A DNA stretch of 64,000 bases from contig CM043792.1 of NCBI GenBank assembly GCA_023974075.1, positions 13,497,456 to 13,561,455 on the forward strand, in the 5' to 3' direction. A program made the position numbers and the translations under genes. Each line of letters starts with the position of its first letter. Within the stretch, counting starts at the first letter, position 1. The stretch is from Chaenocephalus aceratus. Lineage: Eukaryota; Chordata; Actinopteri; Perciformes; Channichthyidae. Below are positions 26,750 through 53,755 of the stretch, piece after piece. The notes beneath the pieces are model-generated. The model had not been told where the DNA came from. It worked only from the letters and a program-made list of their open reading frames with translations, and did not search any database.

Positions 26750-27426
26750 GGTGTTCTCCTACTCCTTTTAATACATGTTCAATTTATTGCCGCGTCCACT
26801 GTTATTATAACGTCTCCTCAATTGAACTAGGAAAGACTCCCATACGGATTCTTCAAGGATAAATGCATGGTAACAAAGTCACGACACTAGAGTTGACTTT
26901 TCTAACGCTATAGTGAAAGTTTAATGCGCGGAAGGCAGGAAAAAGGGCCGTTTTCGCGGGGTGCAGTGACACAGGCAGCAACAGAGCAGAACTCTTACAA
27001 CCACTTCCCTTCTATCATGCTAAGTACGCATGACAACTTGTGACTTTAATTACATGAGATTGTTGACTGTCTTCCTTGTTCCTCTCCAGCTTCGTCATTT
27101 TTATCTTTCCTCACTCTCTCCTGCTTCCTCTTCTTCTCTCCTGCTTCGGTTTGTGGTCATTTACACTCATTTAGCTTTGCTGCCTTCCAGAGGAGACCTG
27201 GAGGAATAATCTCCCATGGAAAGCAAAATAGTTTAAGATATTTTAGCTTTAAGTGTTACTGTCATTAGCAAAAAGCAACTAATCACTTAATAAATATAAT
27301 TTTGAGGATTTTTTACTTTGTCATTTTGGCGTTCCTCTCCAGATAAAATATTAGCCCTCACTAAGCAAAATATAGTTTATAGACTGTGTTCATCAGGCTG
27401 ATACCTCTGTATATTTAAAAAATAAA

Positions 27427-27450
27427 AATAATAATAATAATAATAATAAT
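27427..27450. repeat. (AAT)n microsatellite
   Basis: Eight consecutive ATA/AAT trinucleotides. Confidence 0.9.
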
Positions 27451-28729
27451 TCACAATTATACTTTTCAAATGTTGGTCATAGTTATATCCACAGCTTTCC
27501 CCGAGTGTTGCTTTATTGATAGCCATTGAAATATAACTTAAGTGAGATCTGACCTCAAGGGATCACTGCATATGGCCCCTGTATAATCTTTAATTTACCC
27601 CAAATTCAAAAAGTATGAGCTAAAAATTTTTATTGTGAAAAGCATTCTGAAAGTCAATAGAACTTTCATGTAAAATGTGTTTGTTCATTGTATTGAATTG
27701 TTGAAGAACCAACAACCTTAAAACGTCCAAATAAAGTCCAAGACAAGTCAGAGTCAAGACCGAGTCCAGAGCAAATTGAGACCCTAAAGAACAAGCAAGA
27801 ATGTCTTTCCAGTGCTCATCCTCTGCTCTCTGCATAACGTGTGCACAGTTTGGACCACAGTTCATTTGTGTTAATTGCAAAAATTAGGATGACAGAGCAG
27901 TTGTACCTGCCCATACAAACTAATTTGTGATGAGTCCAAAACTACATAAAAATAGACCCCTCTTGGTTTTTATTTGTATCTAATTGTTAATAATTATTTT
28001 AATGTAGCAAGAAGATAAGCGGTCAGGGAGTAAAGCCGTAAGGAGTTTTTCCCAAAAGTAAAGGGTTACTGTCATTAAGGGGTTACATGTAATAAGCCCG
28101 AGTCTAGATAGATTTTGTACACACAGTGATCTGGTAGTCTACATCTTTCTCAATTAGATCCATACGGTTTGCAAACTTAATTAATTTATTAAAAACGTAG
28201 AGTTGAAAGAAGTCACAAGTTTGTAGGCAGTCGTGTAACAAGTTTAACCCCCAGCTCACGATTTATGATTATTATTCAGGAGACATATCTTTCCATTAGC
28301 TATTCATAACAGATTGCTTTAGAAAGGCAATCATTGATTCCTCATGCTTGTTCACAAACTCATCCTAAGAGGCTCTTGAGGGAACATCTTCCACTTCTTT
28401 TAAATAATCATCAAAAGCAGCTCTTCAGCTTTTGAAATGTCCATAAAGATAAATGTCTCTGCTCTTGAACATAAACCAAATTGACGATTTGAAATTTGGT
28501 GAAGGTTAAAGAAAAACGTAGGATGTATACACACAGATGAGTTTCGGTGACGTCATGTAGCCCTACATATTTGAAGGAGTAAAATAAGTATTTGCAAGCT
28601 GCAACATTAAAGGAATGAAATATGAAGGTATTTCTAATTACATTCTGAAATACATTCTGCATAAAGTCTCATTTTACTTTTGTACTGAGTTTAGTTCACC
28701 AAGCAAATTAACTCATTAAAATAGTGTTT

Positions 28730-29075
28730 CATTTCATTTCAAACCTTTATTTATACAGATAAATCCCATTGAGATCATTGATCTCTTTTTCAAGGGAGAC
28801 CTGCTCAAGTAGTTCCACATGAAACATAAAAACATAAATAGAACAACAAAAGGACATCATACAGCATCATTTACATAATTATCCACATAAACAGGTACCA
28901 ATATCTTCCGATTGACTAGCACCCAACCGAGCTTTAAAAACATTTAGTGGCACCAGATTGCTCAGTTTCCATTTAATTTGCAGACTATTCCAAGACAGAG
29001 GAGCTGCACATCTAAAAGCTGTCTTCCCTAAGACAGTCCTAGCAGTTGGCACATTTAATAAAACCACAGCATTCG
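28730..29075 (-). mobile_element. Non-LTR retrotransposon 3' end (LINE remnant)
   Basis: Read on the minus strand, 29067-28879 encodes a 62-residue piece with TVLGKTAFRCAAPLSWNSLQ and LSNLVPLNVFKARL. This is the characteristic C-terminus of fish LINE reverse-transcriptase polyproteins (a GK-F-APxxWN-LQ followed by L-FK pattern). It is followed by the 'tctcaatgggatttatctgt' 3' untranslated tail. It is 5'-truncated with no other domain left. Confidence 0.75.
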
Positions 29076-29909
29076 ATCTCAGGCAGTAGCCACTTACAAT
29101 TTTCCGTGAGTGTAATTATTATCACATGTCTGCAGTTCCTACATGATGAAGAGAATCTTAAAACAATGGTGAATGCAATGATCATGAAAGAGTAATTATG
29201 TAATGCATGAAATGTAAAATGAGTTGCATCAAAAAGAGTTTTAAAAAACGTGTTAGAAGTTGTTTCAAGATATAAGGGAGGAGATAAGAAGTTGGATTAC
29301 TTAATCTTTTCAATTGTCACATTTTCTACCACAATTTTCTGATTTTTGCAATGTGAGGTGTTAAGAGTGCATATGTATATAATAGGCAAGGAAAAGGGGA
29401 ACCGTTTCCCAAATAATTGTAATATCATTACACGGTAGCCCACTATGGAATATGAAACAGAGCAATAAAGTAAGGGATTTATATAAAGTCCATTAGCATG
29501 GGAGATAAATGGGTTTGTGTCAACGCTACATTTAATTTAGTCCTAGTTGGGATGTTTCATATAATCCAATAGTAGGCGATAATGCATCATTTTACATCCA
29601 TTGTGAAGAAAGAAGAAAACCTGAACCAATAGCCATTGAGGAAAGTGCCACCTCTCGGTCTGCTCTGGCTGCCACAACAACAAAGAGGTTCAGCAGAGCA
29701 AGAGGATTACCTGTCATTTACTGCCATGTATGCCAAAAAATCCGTATGCAGCTAAATTACAGAGTTCGCTTTTTCAATTATCATAGTGAAAATCTTTGTG
29801 TTATGCCAGGTTGAATTGATGTTACTATATAACTTGGAGACGTTATTTGATTAATCATAAAAACAACTGCTTCTGTCAAAGATTCACTTTATTTGCAGTT
29901 AGTTTCGAG

Positions 29910-29921
29910 TGCGCATGCGCA
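29910..29921. promoter_or_regulatory. NRF1 palindrome upstream of ubfd1
   Basis: TGCGCATGCGCA is a perfect match to the NRF1 consensus palindrome. It lies about 245 bases upstream of the ubfd1 initiator ATG, in the only CpG-containing patch nearby. This fits a housekeeping promoter. That the site acts on ubfd1 is inferred from position. Confidence 0.65.
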
Positions 29922-30164
29922 TCCATTCTGCTCTCCTGTCCACCGGCTAACTGAAACTACATGTTTTAACGTTGTAACGGTGGGTAAAGCTATACTTTCT
30001 GTTTCATCTTAAACTATTTGTTGTTTTTTCTATTTACAATATTGTCACACGTTAAGGCGAGCTTGAACACGACTTTGATTGTAGTTTGCTTCCTGAATAT
30101 CAGAACTCATCCTGCTCTCCGTACTCTCTTTGCCTCAACCTACAACAGATTGTACACAATCATC

Positions 30165-33100
30165 ATGGCGACCCAGGATGGTGGGTATTGAGAAAATGCA
30201 GCAGAATTTCCTTCATATCTTTACACTGAGACTGAACAATGTTAATGGAATAGTGCATGTTTGTAAATGACATGTTCATAAATAACGTTATTAATGTTGT
30301 GTGACGTACATTTACGTATCTTCGTAACGTTTTTCTTGAAATGTGCAGTAGTGTTGTAGCTAGCTAACGTTTACGATCGCTAACAGCAGTCACATTCAGC
30401 TTCATTTGTGGAGGTCCAAAGTTAATGTTTGGGGATTTAACCAGTTTAAGGTTTACAGTTGGTTAACTGAACTAAAATAGCTGGTTAAATATGGTTTGTT
30501 CATGAATGGTAAGGACGAAGTAAACAACAAACTGTGTGTTACGTTAACATTACGAGTTCTGTAACCGGTAAGGCCAACCGTCAACATCCAGTGTTTTGTT
30601 CGATAAAGAATCATGTCAGCTTCCATTCTGCCTTTATTTATCCCCTCACACAACTCTCAAGTAAGAATGGATGACTAGATGGAAAAAATACGCGATGGAA
30701 ACATCTAGAAAAACTACGAGAGGGGGGCAGAATAAGCGAAACTAGACTTGTTTACACACTTTAAAGTAAAACTGTTGACTCATAGTAATACACACTTAGG
30801 CTAATTATTGCACAGGAGTATGGGGAAGTGTTATTTTTTCTTTAAAATAACAAAAATTGTAAACAAACTAATTATATGACCAACTACTACAAGAACCCAC
30901 TTTAAATTAAACCAAATGCTGTCAAATTAAGAGTCTTGATGGATTTTAAAATGGTACAGACCATTTATAAATTCCCAAATGTACAGACGGGAAATATGAT
31001 ATCATAGTGATGTGATTTGGAAATATAAAAACTAAGCTGGGTTTCCCCCAACATTTTTTTGGTGAGTGAAAGTGAAACCTTTCAGTTAGACTTCATGTAA
31101 TATGCTGTTTAAATGTAATTATTGTATTATTATATTGACACATATGAATAATGACTATCTTTTTTTAAGCAGTAGGACATGCCAGATGTGTTATTCTGAT
31201 TGTCTTTGAATCGTTGTGGGGTTGTATGCCCTTGAGAATGTAACCGTTACACTGAATGTCCTTTAATGGATCCCAATCGATGTTATCATACTCTTCCAGG
31301 AGGTGAAGAAGTCATAATGGAAACTGAGGCGAAGCCAAAAGGAGCCGAAGCCCTCGGAGAGGATGCTGAAAAAGGTGAAACAGAATCTACGTCTCACCCA
31401 GTTGCAGGTGACGCCACAACTCAGGACTCTAATATTAGCAATGGGGACGACACAGACGACGAGCGGGAGAAAGTGGACTTGAAGATCATCTGGAACAAGA
31501 ATAAATATGATCTGAAAATTCCTATTGACAACACAGGAGCCCAACTGAAAGAAAAGATCCACTCACTCACTGGTAAGAACACACAGGAGATCCCCTTCAT
31601 TTGAATGGCTTTTAATAGTTGTTGTTGTGTTTAGCAACACCTAGAAAATGCTCTTTGTTGTCTTCCTAGGTCTTCCACCTGCAATGCAGAAAGTGATGTA
31701 CAAAGGATTGCTTCCAGAGGACAAGACGCTACGTGAAATAAAGGTCACAAATGGTGCAAAGATAATGGTGGTAGGATCTACTATGAATGATGTATTAGCT
31801 GTGAACACACCCAAAGAGGTCATCCAGCAGGAGGTGAAAGCCGAAGAAGAAAGAGCCTTTATGCAGGCAAAAGGTAAGATGACTGGCATTTCTGCTAAAT
31901 GAAGTAAAGAGATGTATGGAGTGTTGGGGATACTAAACTGGTGATGTTATTGCAGCAACACAGGAAAGTTTTGGACAAAGGTAAACCAGAGGACATAATG
32001 CCATCTATTAAAGGAACAAAGGTGAGAGAAGATGATGGGATGCCTGCTTTTGTTTGCCTTGTATTGACTGCCAAGCTGCTGTCACAGATCAATGTCGACT
32101 AACTGCTGCATTTTCTTCTAACAGGAACGATTACCAACAGTGCCTTTAGCCGGTATGTATAACAAGTCCGGAGGAAAAGTCCGACTCACTTTCAAACTGG
32201 AGCAGGATCAGTTGTGGATCGGAACAAAGGGTGAGAGTACAGCCAGCCTCCTTTTTGTTCTAAATTCACCACAACACACATATCGTGATCATTAAAACTC
32301 CTCTATCTTTTTATGTGTTTATCAACAGAGAGAACCGAGAAGGTCCCGATGGGCTCCATTAAACACGTAGTATCTGAACCCATCGAAGGCCATGAGGATT
32401 ATTACATGATAGTAAGTGTTGTTGCTGCACGCATTACAGAATGATCTGTATCATTAACAGCTGTAATGCCAAATGCTCTTAAAAGTATGCAAGTGTGCCT
32501 ATTGGCCACTTAACCAAGCAAAAGGAATAAGGTAAAAAGACTCAAAGCTTTATTGTCATATGCACATTAGCTACAGCCTCTCAGCTGGTCTCAGGCTCTT
32601 CCTACACTATACTTAAAGAAGCCCTATAATGCTTTTTGGGGGATTCCTTTTCCAGTATTTTGTTATAGGTTTTTAGCAAAGGCTGAAATCCCAAAGTTCA
32701 TGCCAAAGGGGGGTTTCTTTCCCACACACCCCCCTGCCTGAAATGCCTCCATTTGAATCCTTTTCCATAACATAGTGACTTCACTATGTAACACAAGTGC
32801 TTCTATTTGCTTGCGCTACTTTTTTGGCTCAGATTTGCTCAGGGGCGGGTTATTCCTGACACATCTCTAAGCGCTTGACCAATAACAACAGTGCTGCAAC
32901 CAGCTAACCAATCAGAGCAGACGGGCTCTGGTTTCAGAGAGAGGGTGATAAGAGGTAGTATGAGAACAAAATAAAGACCTTTTTGAACATAGAAGCATGT
33001 AAACGTGTCACAGTAGAGGCACAACATATGGACCTGAACATGAGCACAAAAGGGCCCCTTTAAAACAAAAACAAAAAGCATAAAAGAGGGAATATTACAC

Positions 33101-34415
33101 TACTTCAAAGTTAACATTACAACTGTTAAATATTAACAGGTTAACAGCCAAAGATCAGATTGTGGTATGATGTGTTTAGTAGAGGTGGGTAATATATTTA
33201 TACTATCAAGATAGGTTTTGCCTTAGATTTATTGTATTGTAATATTGCATAGGTTTAGTCTTTTTATTAAAATGCAGTTTTCTTGCCGTTTTACTCAGAT
33301 ACATTCTGGTGTTCTAATGTTCGTATTGCCCAGCCCTAGTTCAGTTGTGTGAGTCTATGAGCTGTGACGGTGGAGCTGTGGCCTGAAGTCACTGCAGTGA
33401 GGACGGGTCATCCTTTGCTGTTTGGGCTCTGCAGTGGAGCGGGAAATGTCAGCGCTTTCTCTCCATTAACCTTTCTGTCTGAAGCCACTCGTGTTCTTCT
33501 TTGTCAGTGAAATGGAAGTCCCAGAACAAGTAGAACTTAATTGAATTCAGTCGTCTCATGGAGATCAAGATTTATTTTGAAGACAAAAATAAAGTGGCAT
33601 TTATCAAATGAATATAAAGTTTGCCAGAGAGAAGTAAAGGTCTTCATTCTCCTTTTGGCGGAATGACAGATGGTATGATTAATGGGAAGTAAATTAGACC
33701 AGAGAAGCAATCTGATTCATTTGAAAGTAGGACAAACTGGTGGGAATTTGATGGCGGTTGGCCAAAAGTGCAATAAAGTAAAAGATGCTGATCATGAAGT
33801 TCAGCATCTAAGCTGTAAAATAAAAGTTAGCTAATTTCCAAATGTCCTAGTTGTTCAGGTCTACTACAACCACCTCATTTTGTATGCAAACATGGCTGGT
33901 TTTCAGCCTCTTAATGATGGATATACTGTTTTCCCTGATTCATGTCATTTTTAACTGAATGTTTTTGATTTTGTAGACAAAACACAAAATGTGGGATGAA
34001 TAATGCAAATAATTCTTAGTTATAGCCTTAATGTAGGTCAGAAAAGGTCAGATGTATTGTATGGATGGAAGAGAGAGTATAATACACTGCAGTCTTTAAA
34101 CGTTGATCTATTTATAAACATGCTTATGTTGCCAACTGTAAATCATGTCAGTCCAGCTGACATTATAAATGGTTAATTCTCAATCAACACATTCAAAGTA
34201 TGTTCATTTGCATTTAAAATGGTTTGTTTGTAGAATATGTGAATTTGTATAATCACTTTGTTCCTCCACTTTGATAGGCTTTTCAGTTGGGTCCAACAGA
34301 AGCGTCTCAATACTGGGTCTACTGGGTGCCTGCACAGTTTGTCGATGCAATCAAAGACACAGTCCTTGGAAAATGGCAGTATTCTAATGTGCCTCTTTTT
34401 TTGAACTGGGATTGA
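30165..34415 (+). CDS. ubfd1: Ubiquitin domain-containing protein UBFD1
   Basis: Seven exons: 30165-30180, 31300-31572, 31670-31873, 31956-32021, 32125-32230, 32329-32411 and 34278-34415. The first encodes only MATQD plus one base. An acidic N-terminal region precedes a ubiquitin-like domain (KVDLKIIWNKNKYDLKIP to AKIMVVGST). A conserved C-terminal region follows, with GMYNKSGGKVRLTFKLEQDQ, GTKERTEK and the terminal KDTVLGKWQY. UBFD1 is a ubiquitin-like adaptor that has been reported to affect NF-kB signalling. Two frame problems exist. Near 31843-31852 the frame must shift to read KEPLCRQK before the junction. At 34382-34383 one T appears missing from a TTT, which would restore ...WQYF and a TAA at 34385-34387. 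The TGA at 34415 is therefore only the stop as read. AATAAA is at 34654. Confidence 0.93.
32613..33063 (-). mobile_element. TIR element (MITE), family B, in ubfd1
   Basis: The left end is ttaaagaagccctataatgc and the right end is cacaaaagggccccttttaa-like, with TTAA at both extremes. The internal block 'ggttgcagcac...ctaaccaatcagagc' is inverted relative to 15883-16237. It lies in the last ubfd1 intron. Confidence 0.8.
33184..33340. mobile_element. Short hAT-like remnant
   Basis: The left edge (gaggtgggtaatatatttat) and the right edge (tattgcccagcccta) resemble the degenerate ends of short hAT-derived repeats. No clear target duplication was found. It lies in the last ubfd1 intron. Confidence 0.35.
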
Positions 34416-34653
34416 GAGGAGGAGCCAATGAAAAGTGAAACTGGAGTCAACAGTGCAACTGAAGGAACTTCTTGGAATACATTTGAAGGAAACGGACGGA
34501 TGCCTGTGGACTAATATTGTTTTTAGGTTAAAAGTGCACTATGTGGCAGCATAACATTTCTCAGCCCTGTTGATCTTTCAGGGGTTTCAGCAAATCCATG
34601 ATGAAACAATTGTACAGAAATTGCTAACACTTTTCTTCCGTTATTCTTAAAGA

Positions 34654-34659
34654 AATAAA
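34654..34659 (+). terminator. ubfd1 polyadenylation signal
   Basis: AATAAA about 240 bases after the ubfd1 stop; it is the first canonical hexamer in the 3' region. Confidence 0.6.
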
Positions 34660-35262
34660 ACTTATTTAACGAAATGAATGCACCTGGTCATTATTGTTGT
34701 CTGTGTTGTATCCGTCCAAACGTTATCTAGAACCAAAGATCAAGTATCTCTGCATTAGTCATCCTTTTAAAATGGTAGCTCACTAATGGCAAAATCAAAA
34801 CATAAGTAACTCTGTTCATATAGTCTTAACACATTGAGTTTGAAAAAAATAAAGACCATACTTATCTTGTAAAATAAAAGCATTACGGTCAAACCAAAAT
34901 CCAGGTAGCCATTGGTTGCAAATCTTATTAATGATTGTGATTCATGACACAAAAACTAAACACTGCACACCTTCCACAATCTATGTATATCTCTTTTAAT
35001 TATCTTAAAAATATGAATTATTAAAGATTTTTTTATTAATATAAAACACACATTAAGACCTGTGAGTTTAATACATGAATATAACTGAACTGTCAGAAAC
35101 TGATGTAATGCTTTTAATCTGAAGGACTCCAGACAGGAAATCGTGTTGATTCTTTTTCAAAAACACGCCCACAACTTCCGGCATAACCCCCTTATGGCGG
35201 GACGCGGGTAATGCAAATGTTTCCAGGCTTGTACCACCGTTTAACGACAGTAGCAGTCGGTA
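34660..35262. promoter_or_regulatory. ubfd1-rmi2 spacer with rmi2 promoter
   Basis: The 600-base spacer between these tandem genes is AT-rich until about 35160, then turns GC-rich. An ETS-type ACTTCCGG lies at 35174-35181, about 80 bases before the rmi2 ATG, which is typical of a TATA-less promoter. Nothing else is recognised. Confidence 0.45.
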
Positions 35263-36622
35263 ATGAACAACACGTTGAAAACGACCGTCGATAGGAAACG
35301 CGCCCCCGCCGGTCAAGGTGCTGTCCGGTCAGCTGAGGACGGCAGTGAGCCGGCCGGCCGACAGCGGGGAGGGTTATGTGATCAGGCCGGCAGGGTCGCC
35401 TCTGCAGGTGTCTCTGGTTGGATGCAGGGGACGGTCCTGGAGGTGCAGCTGGACCAGAAACACCCTGCTGTTGATGGATGAGACCGGGACCTTTGCGGTG
35501 CAAGGGGTCAACAACATCCCCAAAGGGAAGCCGTGTCTGTCCCAAGGTGATAACATTATTTCTTTAAAAAAAGTGAAACAGAGTCCAGTTGTTGTATTAA
35601 TAAGAACAAAATAGCTGTTTTGCATCCTATATAATGACATTTTTCTGACAACACTATTGATATGACATGACATATATCGTATTATGACATTTGTTTTAGG
35701 TCGTACAATGACATTTTCTAGGAATGTATTATGTGCCATACTATTATGACACTTTATAGCCTACTATACTTAGGTTTTTGATGTTGTATTATACTATGAA
35801 TTTTGGCATATGGCATTTTTTTTTTGACACACTGTATTATAGTCTTTTATGACATACCATGTTATGCTTTTAACGTCATCTGTATGTCATACTATAGTAT
35901 ATCATTATACTATGTCATACTTAAAGCGTCTTTGGGTTCAAGAAAAGCGCGATCGAAATTGTATTATACTAGATGTGTGTTATAGCTTGTAGTTAATACA
36001 AATATTACTATGTAAATAAACCTTCCATTGAATCAGTAACTCAATTGAATTAATTGTATTGTGCTATTTTCCCTCAATATATTGTACATGTAAATTAAAT
36101 ACATCTATAAGGCTGTACGTTTTTATTAGATAATGAACTCTTAATGTATGAACATTCTTTAAAAGTAATTAAATTGCATACACCCCATTGAAACATTACT
36201 GTAGGTTGTTACCTTCCACCACTGCTAATTCTGCATGGTTTGTATATGACTATTTACTGTTCATATTAGTCAATTGACCAATCATTCAATCCATTTCATT
36301 CCTGGTTAATTAACATGAAAGTCTTCCACAACCTTTTCTGCAATTGCTCACTGGGTGCCTTCAGCTGGAACATTAATTACAGCACATGAACATCCCTCCC
36401 TGTATCACCTTCCTCTTTTCCCTTGAATATTTCCCCACTGAACAAAGAACCACCTGCCGCTGTTTTACAGGCAAATATGTCATGGTGATGGGTGTCATCC
36501 AAGCCGTCTCCCCGGAGCCAGTCATCCGTGCGGTGAAGATGGCAGACCTCTCTGCGCTCGCCGCGCTCCACAGGCGGATGTGGAAGCTGGAGGTGGAGGA
36601 TCTGCAGCAGGTGTTGGCCTGA
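35263..36622 (+). CDS. rmi2: RecQ-mediated genome instability protein 2
   Basis: Two exons: 35263-35546 and 36471-36622. The corrected product is 144 residues (human RMI2 147). RMI2 is a single OB-fold protein in the BLM-TOP3A-RMI1-RMI2 complex that dissolves double Holliday junctions. Visible family blocks are [40 protein letters not shown] and LEVEDLQQ near the C-terminus. Exon 1 as given is split over two frames by three single-base problems. There is one extra C in the run at 35303-35307, one base missing before the WMQG codon at 35419, and one extra A at 35458-35460. With these, exon 1 ends in the phase that exon 2 needs. Because they balance exactly, sequence error is likelier than decay. 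AATAAA lies at 36997. zc3h7a converges from the right. Confidence 0.88.
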
Positions 36623-37342
36623 ATGCAGAGCTAATGGTGGCAGGAAGCCCTCGTCCTGTCATGGCTGTCCAGATGGGTGTGCAGCATTCAAGTCATTTTT
36701 GACAGTTGGAACAAAATACATCATTGGACTAAACAGCAGATTATACTCTGTCAGGCTTCTGATTGAGGTATGATGCCAGAGTGACAAAGACAGGAGAAAA
36801 CAGACTCTTACTAATGCTTACTGTGGTTATGCTGTGAAGTGGGACCAAAAATGGAGCTTAATGTTTAATCTACCTTTAAAACATTACCCAGATTTGGATG
36901 CATCGTGTATTGTTAACTTATTTTAGGATATGTCTTGTAATTTGTTGGTTTATATTTAAAATAGAAAAAGGCTGGAAGAAAGTTGAACAAATGTTAAATA
37001 AAGATGAGTCATATTTCACGAGTACTCTGCCTTGTTTTCTCTACTAGAATCTGGATGCATTAGGATTAATTAATGACGAATTTATAATAATTCTAACGCA
37101 TTAATGTTATCCAAGTTATTTTATGCCTGTAGAAAAGTACATTCACTCAGGTAAAATATTATTATATTAAGTATATTTACATGTAATAGTGCTGTATGAT
37201 TACACTTTAGAGGGAAATTTAGTTTTTACTTCACTAATATTTGAAAGCGCTAGTTACATTAACCAAGATGAGCTAAAATATGAACTCTTAAAACAGCTTT
37301 AAAATAAAAACCTGCTTATAAGTTATTGTATCAATAAGAAAC

Positions 37343-37430
<88 letters not shown>

Positions 37431-37508
37431 CACAACACACACACACACACACACACAAACAACACACACACACACACACACACACACAACCACACACACA
37501 CACACACA

Positions 37509-37574
<66 letters not shown>

Positions 37575-38108
37575 ATTAGTACCACAGCAGATTAAACAGG
37601 GTTAAAAAAAAGCTTTATTTGGTGTGGTTCCCAATACACTGGTAACACTATGGGTTAATGTGAAAATGAACCTATGCTGACAGATTTCAATAGGAGAATG
37701 TCATCCGTACTCTCAATTTAAGTAAACATACTTAAAACATATCGAAGGTTAAAGGTCATGAACATATACAAAACTGCTTATGAAAGAAACTACTGTAAGG
37801 TCAGCCGCATCTGAACAGATTTAAGGTTTTACGCGTGCCATCTTCCGCACTGCTTTTAGATATTCTACTGAATGAGTAGAATATAGCTCTCCCACTCAGT
37901 TGTTTGCTGTTATGAAACACTCGTGTAGTTCAGATCAGAGAAAACCAGCCACCAATCAGAGGGTCGGCCCTGAACGCCACCCCCCCCTTAAAAATCATGC
38001 TGCATCAGGCTGCTTCCTGTGCGCCTCAGAGGCCCTTAGATCACCTGACTCAGGCTGTTTGAATACTGCATTAACTGCAACGTAGCTCGGATATTGTCAT
38101 CCCCACCA
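36623..38108. other. Spacer between convergent rmi2 and zc3h7a
   Basis: It holds the rmi2 3' untranslated region with AATAAA at 36997-37002, a 230-base imperfect (AC)n tract, and presumably the zc3h7a 3' untranslated region. No coding sequence is seen. Confidence 0.6.
37345..37574. repeat. Long imperfect (AC)n microsatellite
   Basis: About 230 bases of AC dinucleotides with scattered AA or CC interruptions (for example near 37429, 37457, 37489, 37515 and 37550). Long cysteine-valine frames across it are spurious. Confidence 0.97.
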
Positions 38109-52386
<14,278 letters not shown>

Positions 52387-53628
52387 GTTTGACTTAATAT
52401 CCACTCCTCTATCGGCACCTGAAATGACAACACATATGATTCATAACATAGTATATTAACTGGTCAAAGACATGGGCATAGACCAGCTTCAATGACAACT
52501 AAAACAAAAACACTCTCTACTTTCATAAATCACAATCAGCAGGCTGTCAGACCGGTTTAATGACAGTTCATACAATCAGGGTTGTCAGGAACTATATTAA
52601 AGTAATTCTTCTCGCTTTCAATGTTTATAGCTTCCGCATTTAGTAATGACGACACATATCGACATATATGTTAGCTTTTGTAAGCGGATACCGTCAACAC
52701 TTTATATCTGAAGTTGTGGACGAAAAAGTTGGTACTTATACCAAGGGGAAACTGTTTAACACAGCAACAGTAAGCAACTGACTGGTATGTCAGATTTTTA
52801 CGTATACTTTTTTAATGAATGAAAATGTTTTATAACATAAGAATAATAACATATACCTTATGTGTCCAATATGTGTTGTGACGTATAACGCTATTGTCAA
52901 TAGATTCGTCGTGGTATTACCATATTTGGGCCAGTCAAACTGTCACCCTGTCCCGTCATAGCTAATGTTTGACATAAATGGTTGTTTTCTTAGTTGCCAT
53001 TTCTTTAAAACTAGTTTATAATCAAATGAGGATGAGTGTAACAGGAAGAGGCAGAAATATGGTGTCAGAATTAGATTTAAAAGGGTGCGCCTGTCCTGTT
53101 TTTGTCAGCAAAGCTAAAACAAACTGTACCTTGGGAACATTTTTGTTTTAATAAGAGCATTCAACGCTTAACTGTTGCGTCTGTTTCAAAACGAGTTGGT
53201 GACTAGAGAGAGACTTTTTAAAGTTGCTTTTTCTGATAAACTGGGAGGCGTCCGATAATGGGCGCATGTGCATTTAGCGCACGTGTGTTACCCGCGGCCG
53301 GGAACCCGCCGAGAGTAGACTTCCAGTTAGCAATCATCATCAGCTAGCATTAGCCTCACATAGTTTAACTACTGCCAACACACAACTATCTCCACTGAGA
53401 GAAAACACAACAGGGTCTTCCGGTGCTGGAAACACATCGGCCTCACTAGCTACGTGTCGATACCCGACTAAGTTTCTAGGAAGTAGACTGCACCTAACAA
53501 AGCATAACGCAGGCATGCCCAAGTTAAACTAGTTCCCCAAACAATAGCGAGCAATACATGTTAGCTCCCGCCTGAGTCGTGGTAAATATCACTTTAATGA
53601 TCTAACAATGTCTGCTGTACATACTTAC

Positions 53629-53755
53629 ATGAGTGGTTCTTAATTCCAAACAACCCTTACGTCGGTTATCCAAAAGGAGGGAAAGGGATTTCTTGTTTTA
53701 GCTCAAATAACTTGGCTAGATGTGCTGTATCGCTGAAGGCCGCCCTTTGCTTCTT
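53629..53755 (-). promoter_or_regulatory. Probable zc3h7a non-coding first exon and promoter
   Basis: The zc3h7a ATG lies in an exon that starts with untranslated sequence, so an upstream exon is expected. On the minus strand, a strong donor (ctcat/GTAAGT) sits at 53629/53628. Upstream of it is a modest GC patch, with gcaaagggcggcc at about 53750. A second CpG-rich patch lies at 53220-53310, inside what would be intron 1. Transcript data are needed to fix the start. Confidence 0.4.

Larger units (their letters stand above)
26750..30164. other. Spacer between divergent mfsd11 and ubfd1
   Basis: Apart from a LINE remnant (28730-29075), an (AAT)n tract (27427-27450) and the ubfd1 promoter, I see no coding exon. 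A C/T-rich stretch at 27070-27150 sits about 350 bases upstream of the mfsd11 start. A segment at 27725-27785 (caagtcagagtcaagaccga) resembles a dispersed repeat but was not resolved. Confidence 0.5.

Noticed and set aside
31843..31880. An alternative reading in which ubfd1 exon 3 ends ...ERAFMQAK
   Set aside because: That frame does not join in phase to the next exon, which must start with QHRKVLDKG. The other frame gives KEPLCRQK, as the family requires.
37288..37585. Three long cysteine-valine frames on the minus strand
   Set aside because: They are translations of the imperfect (AC)n microsatellite.
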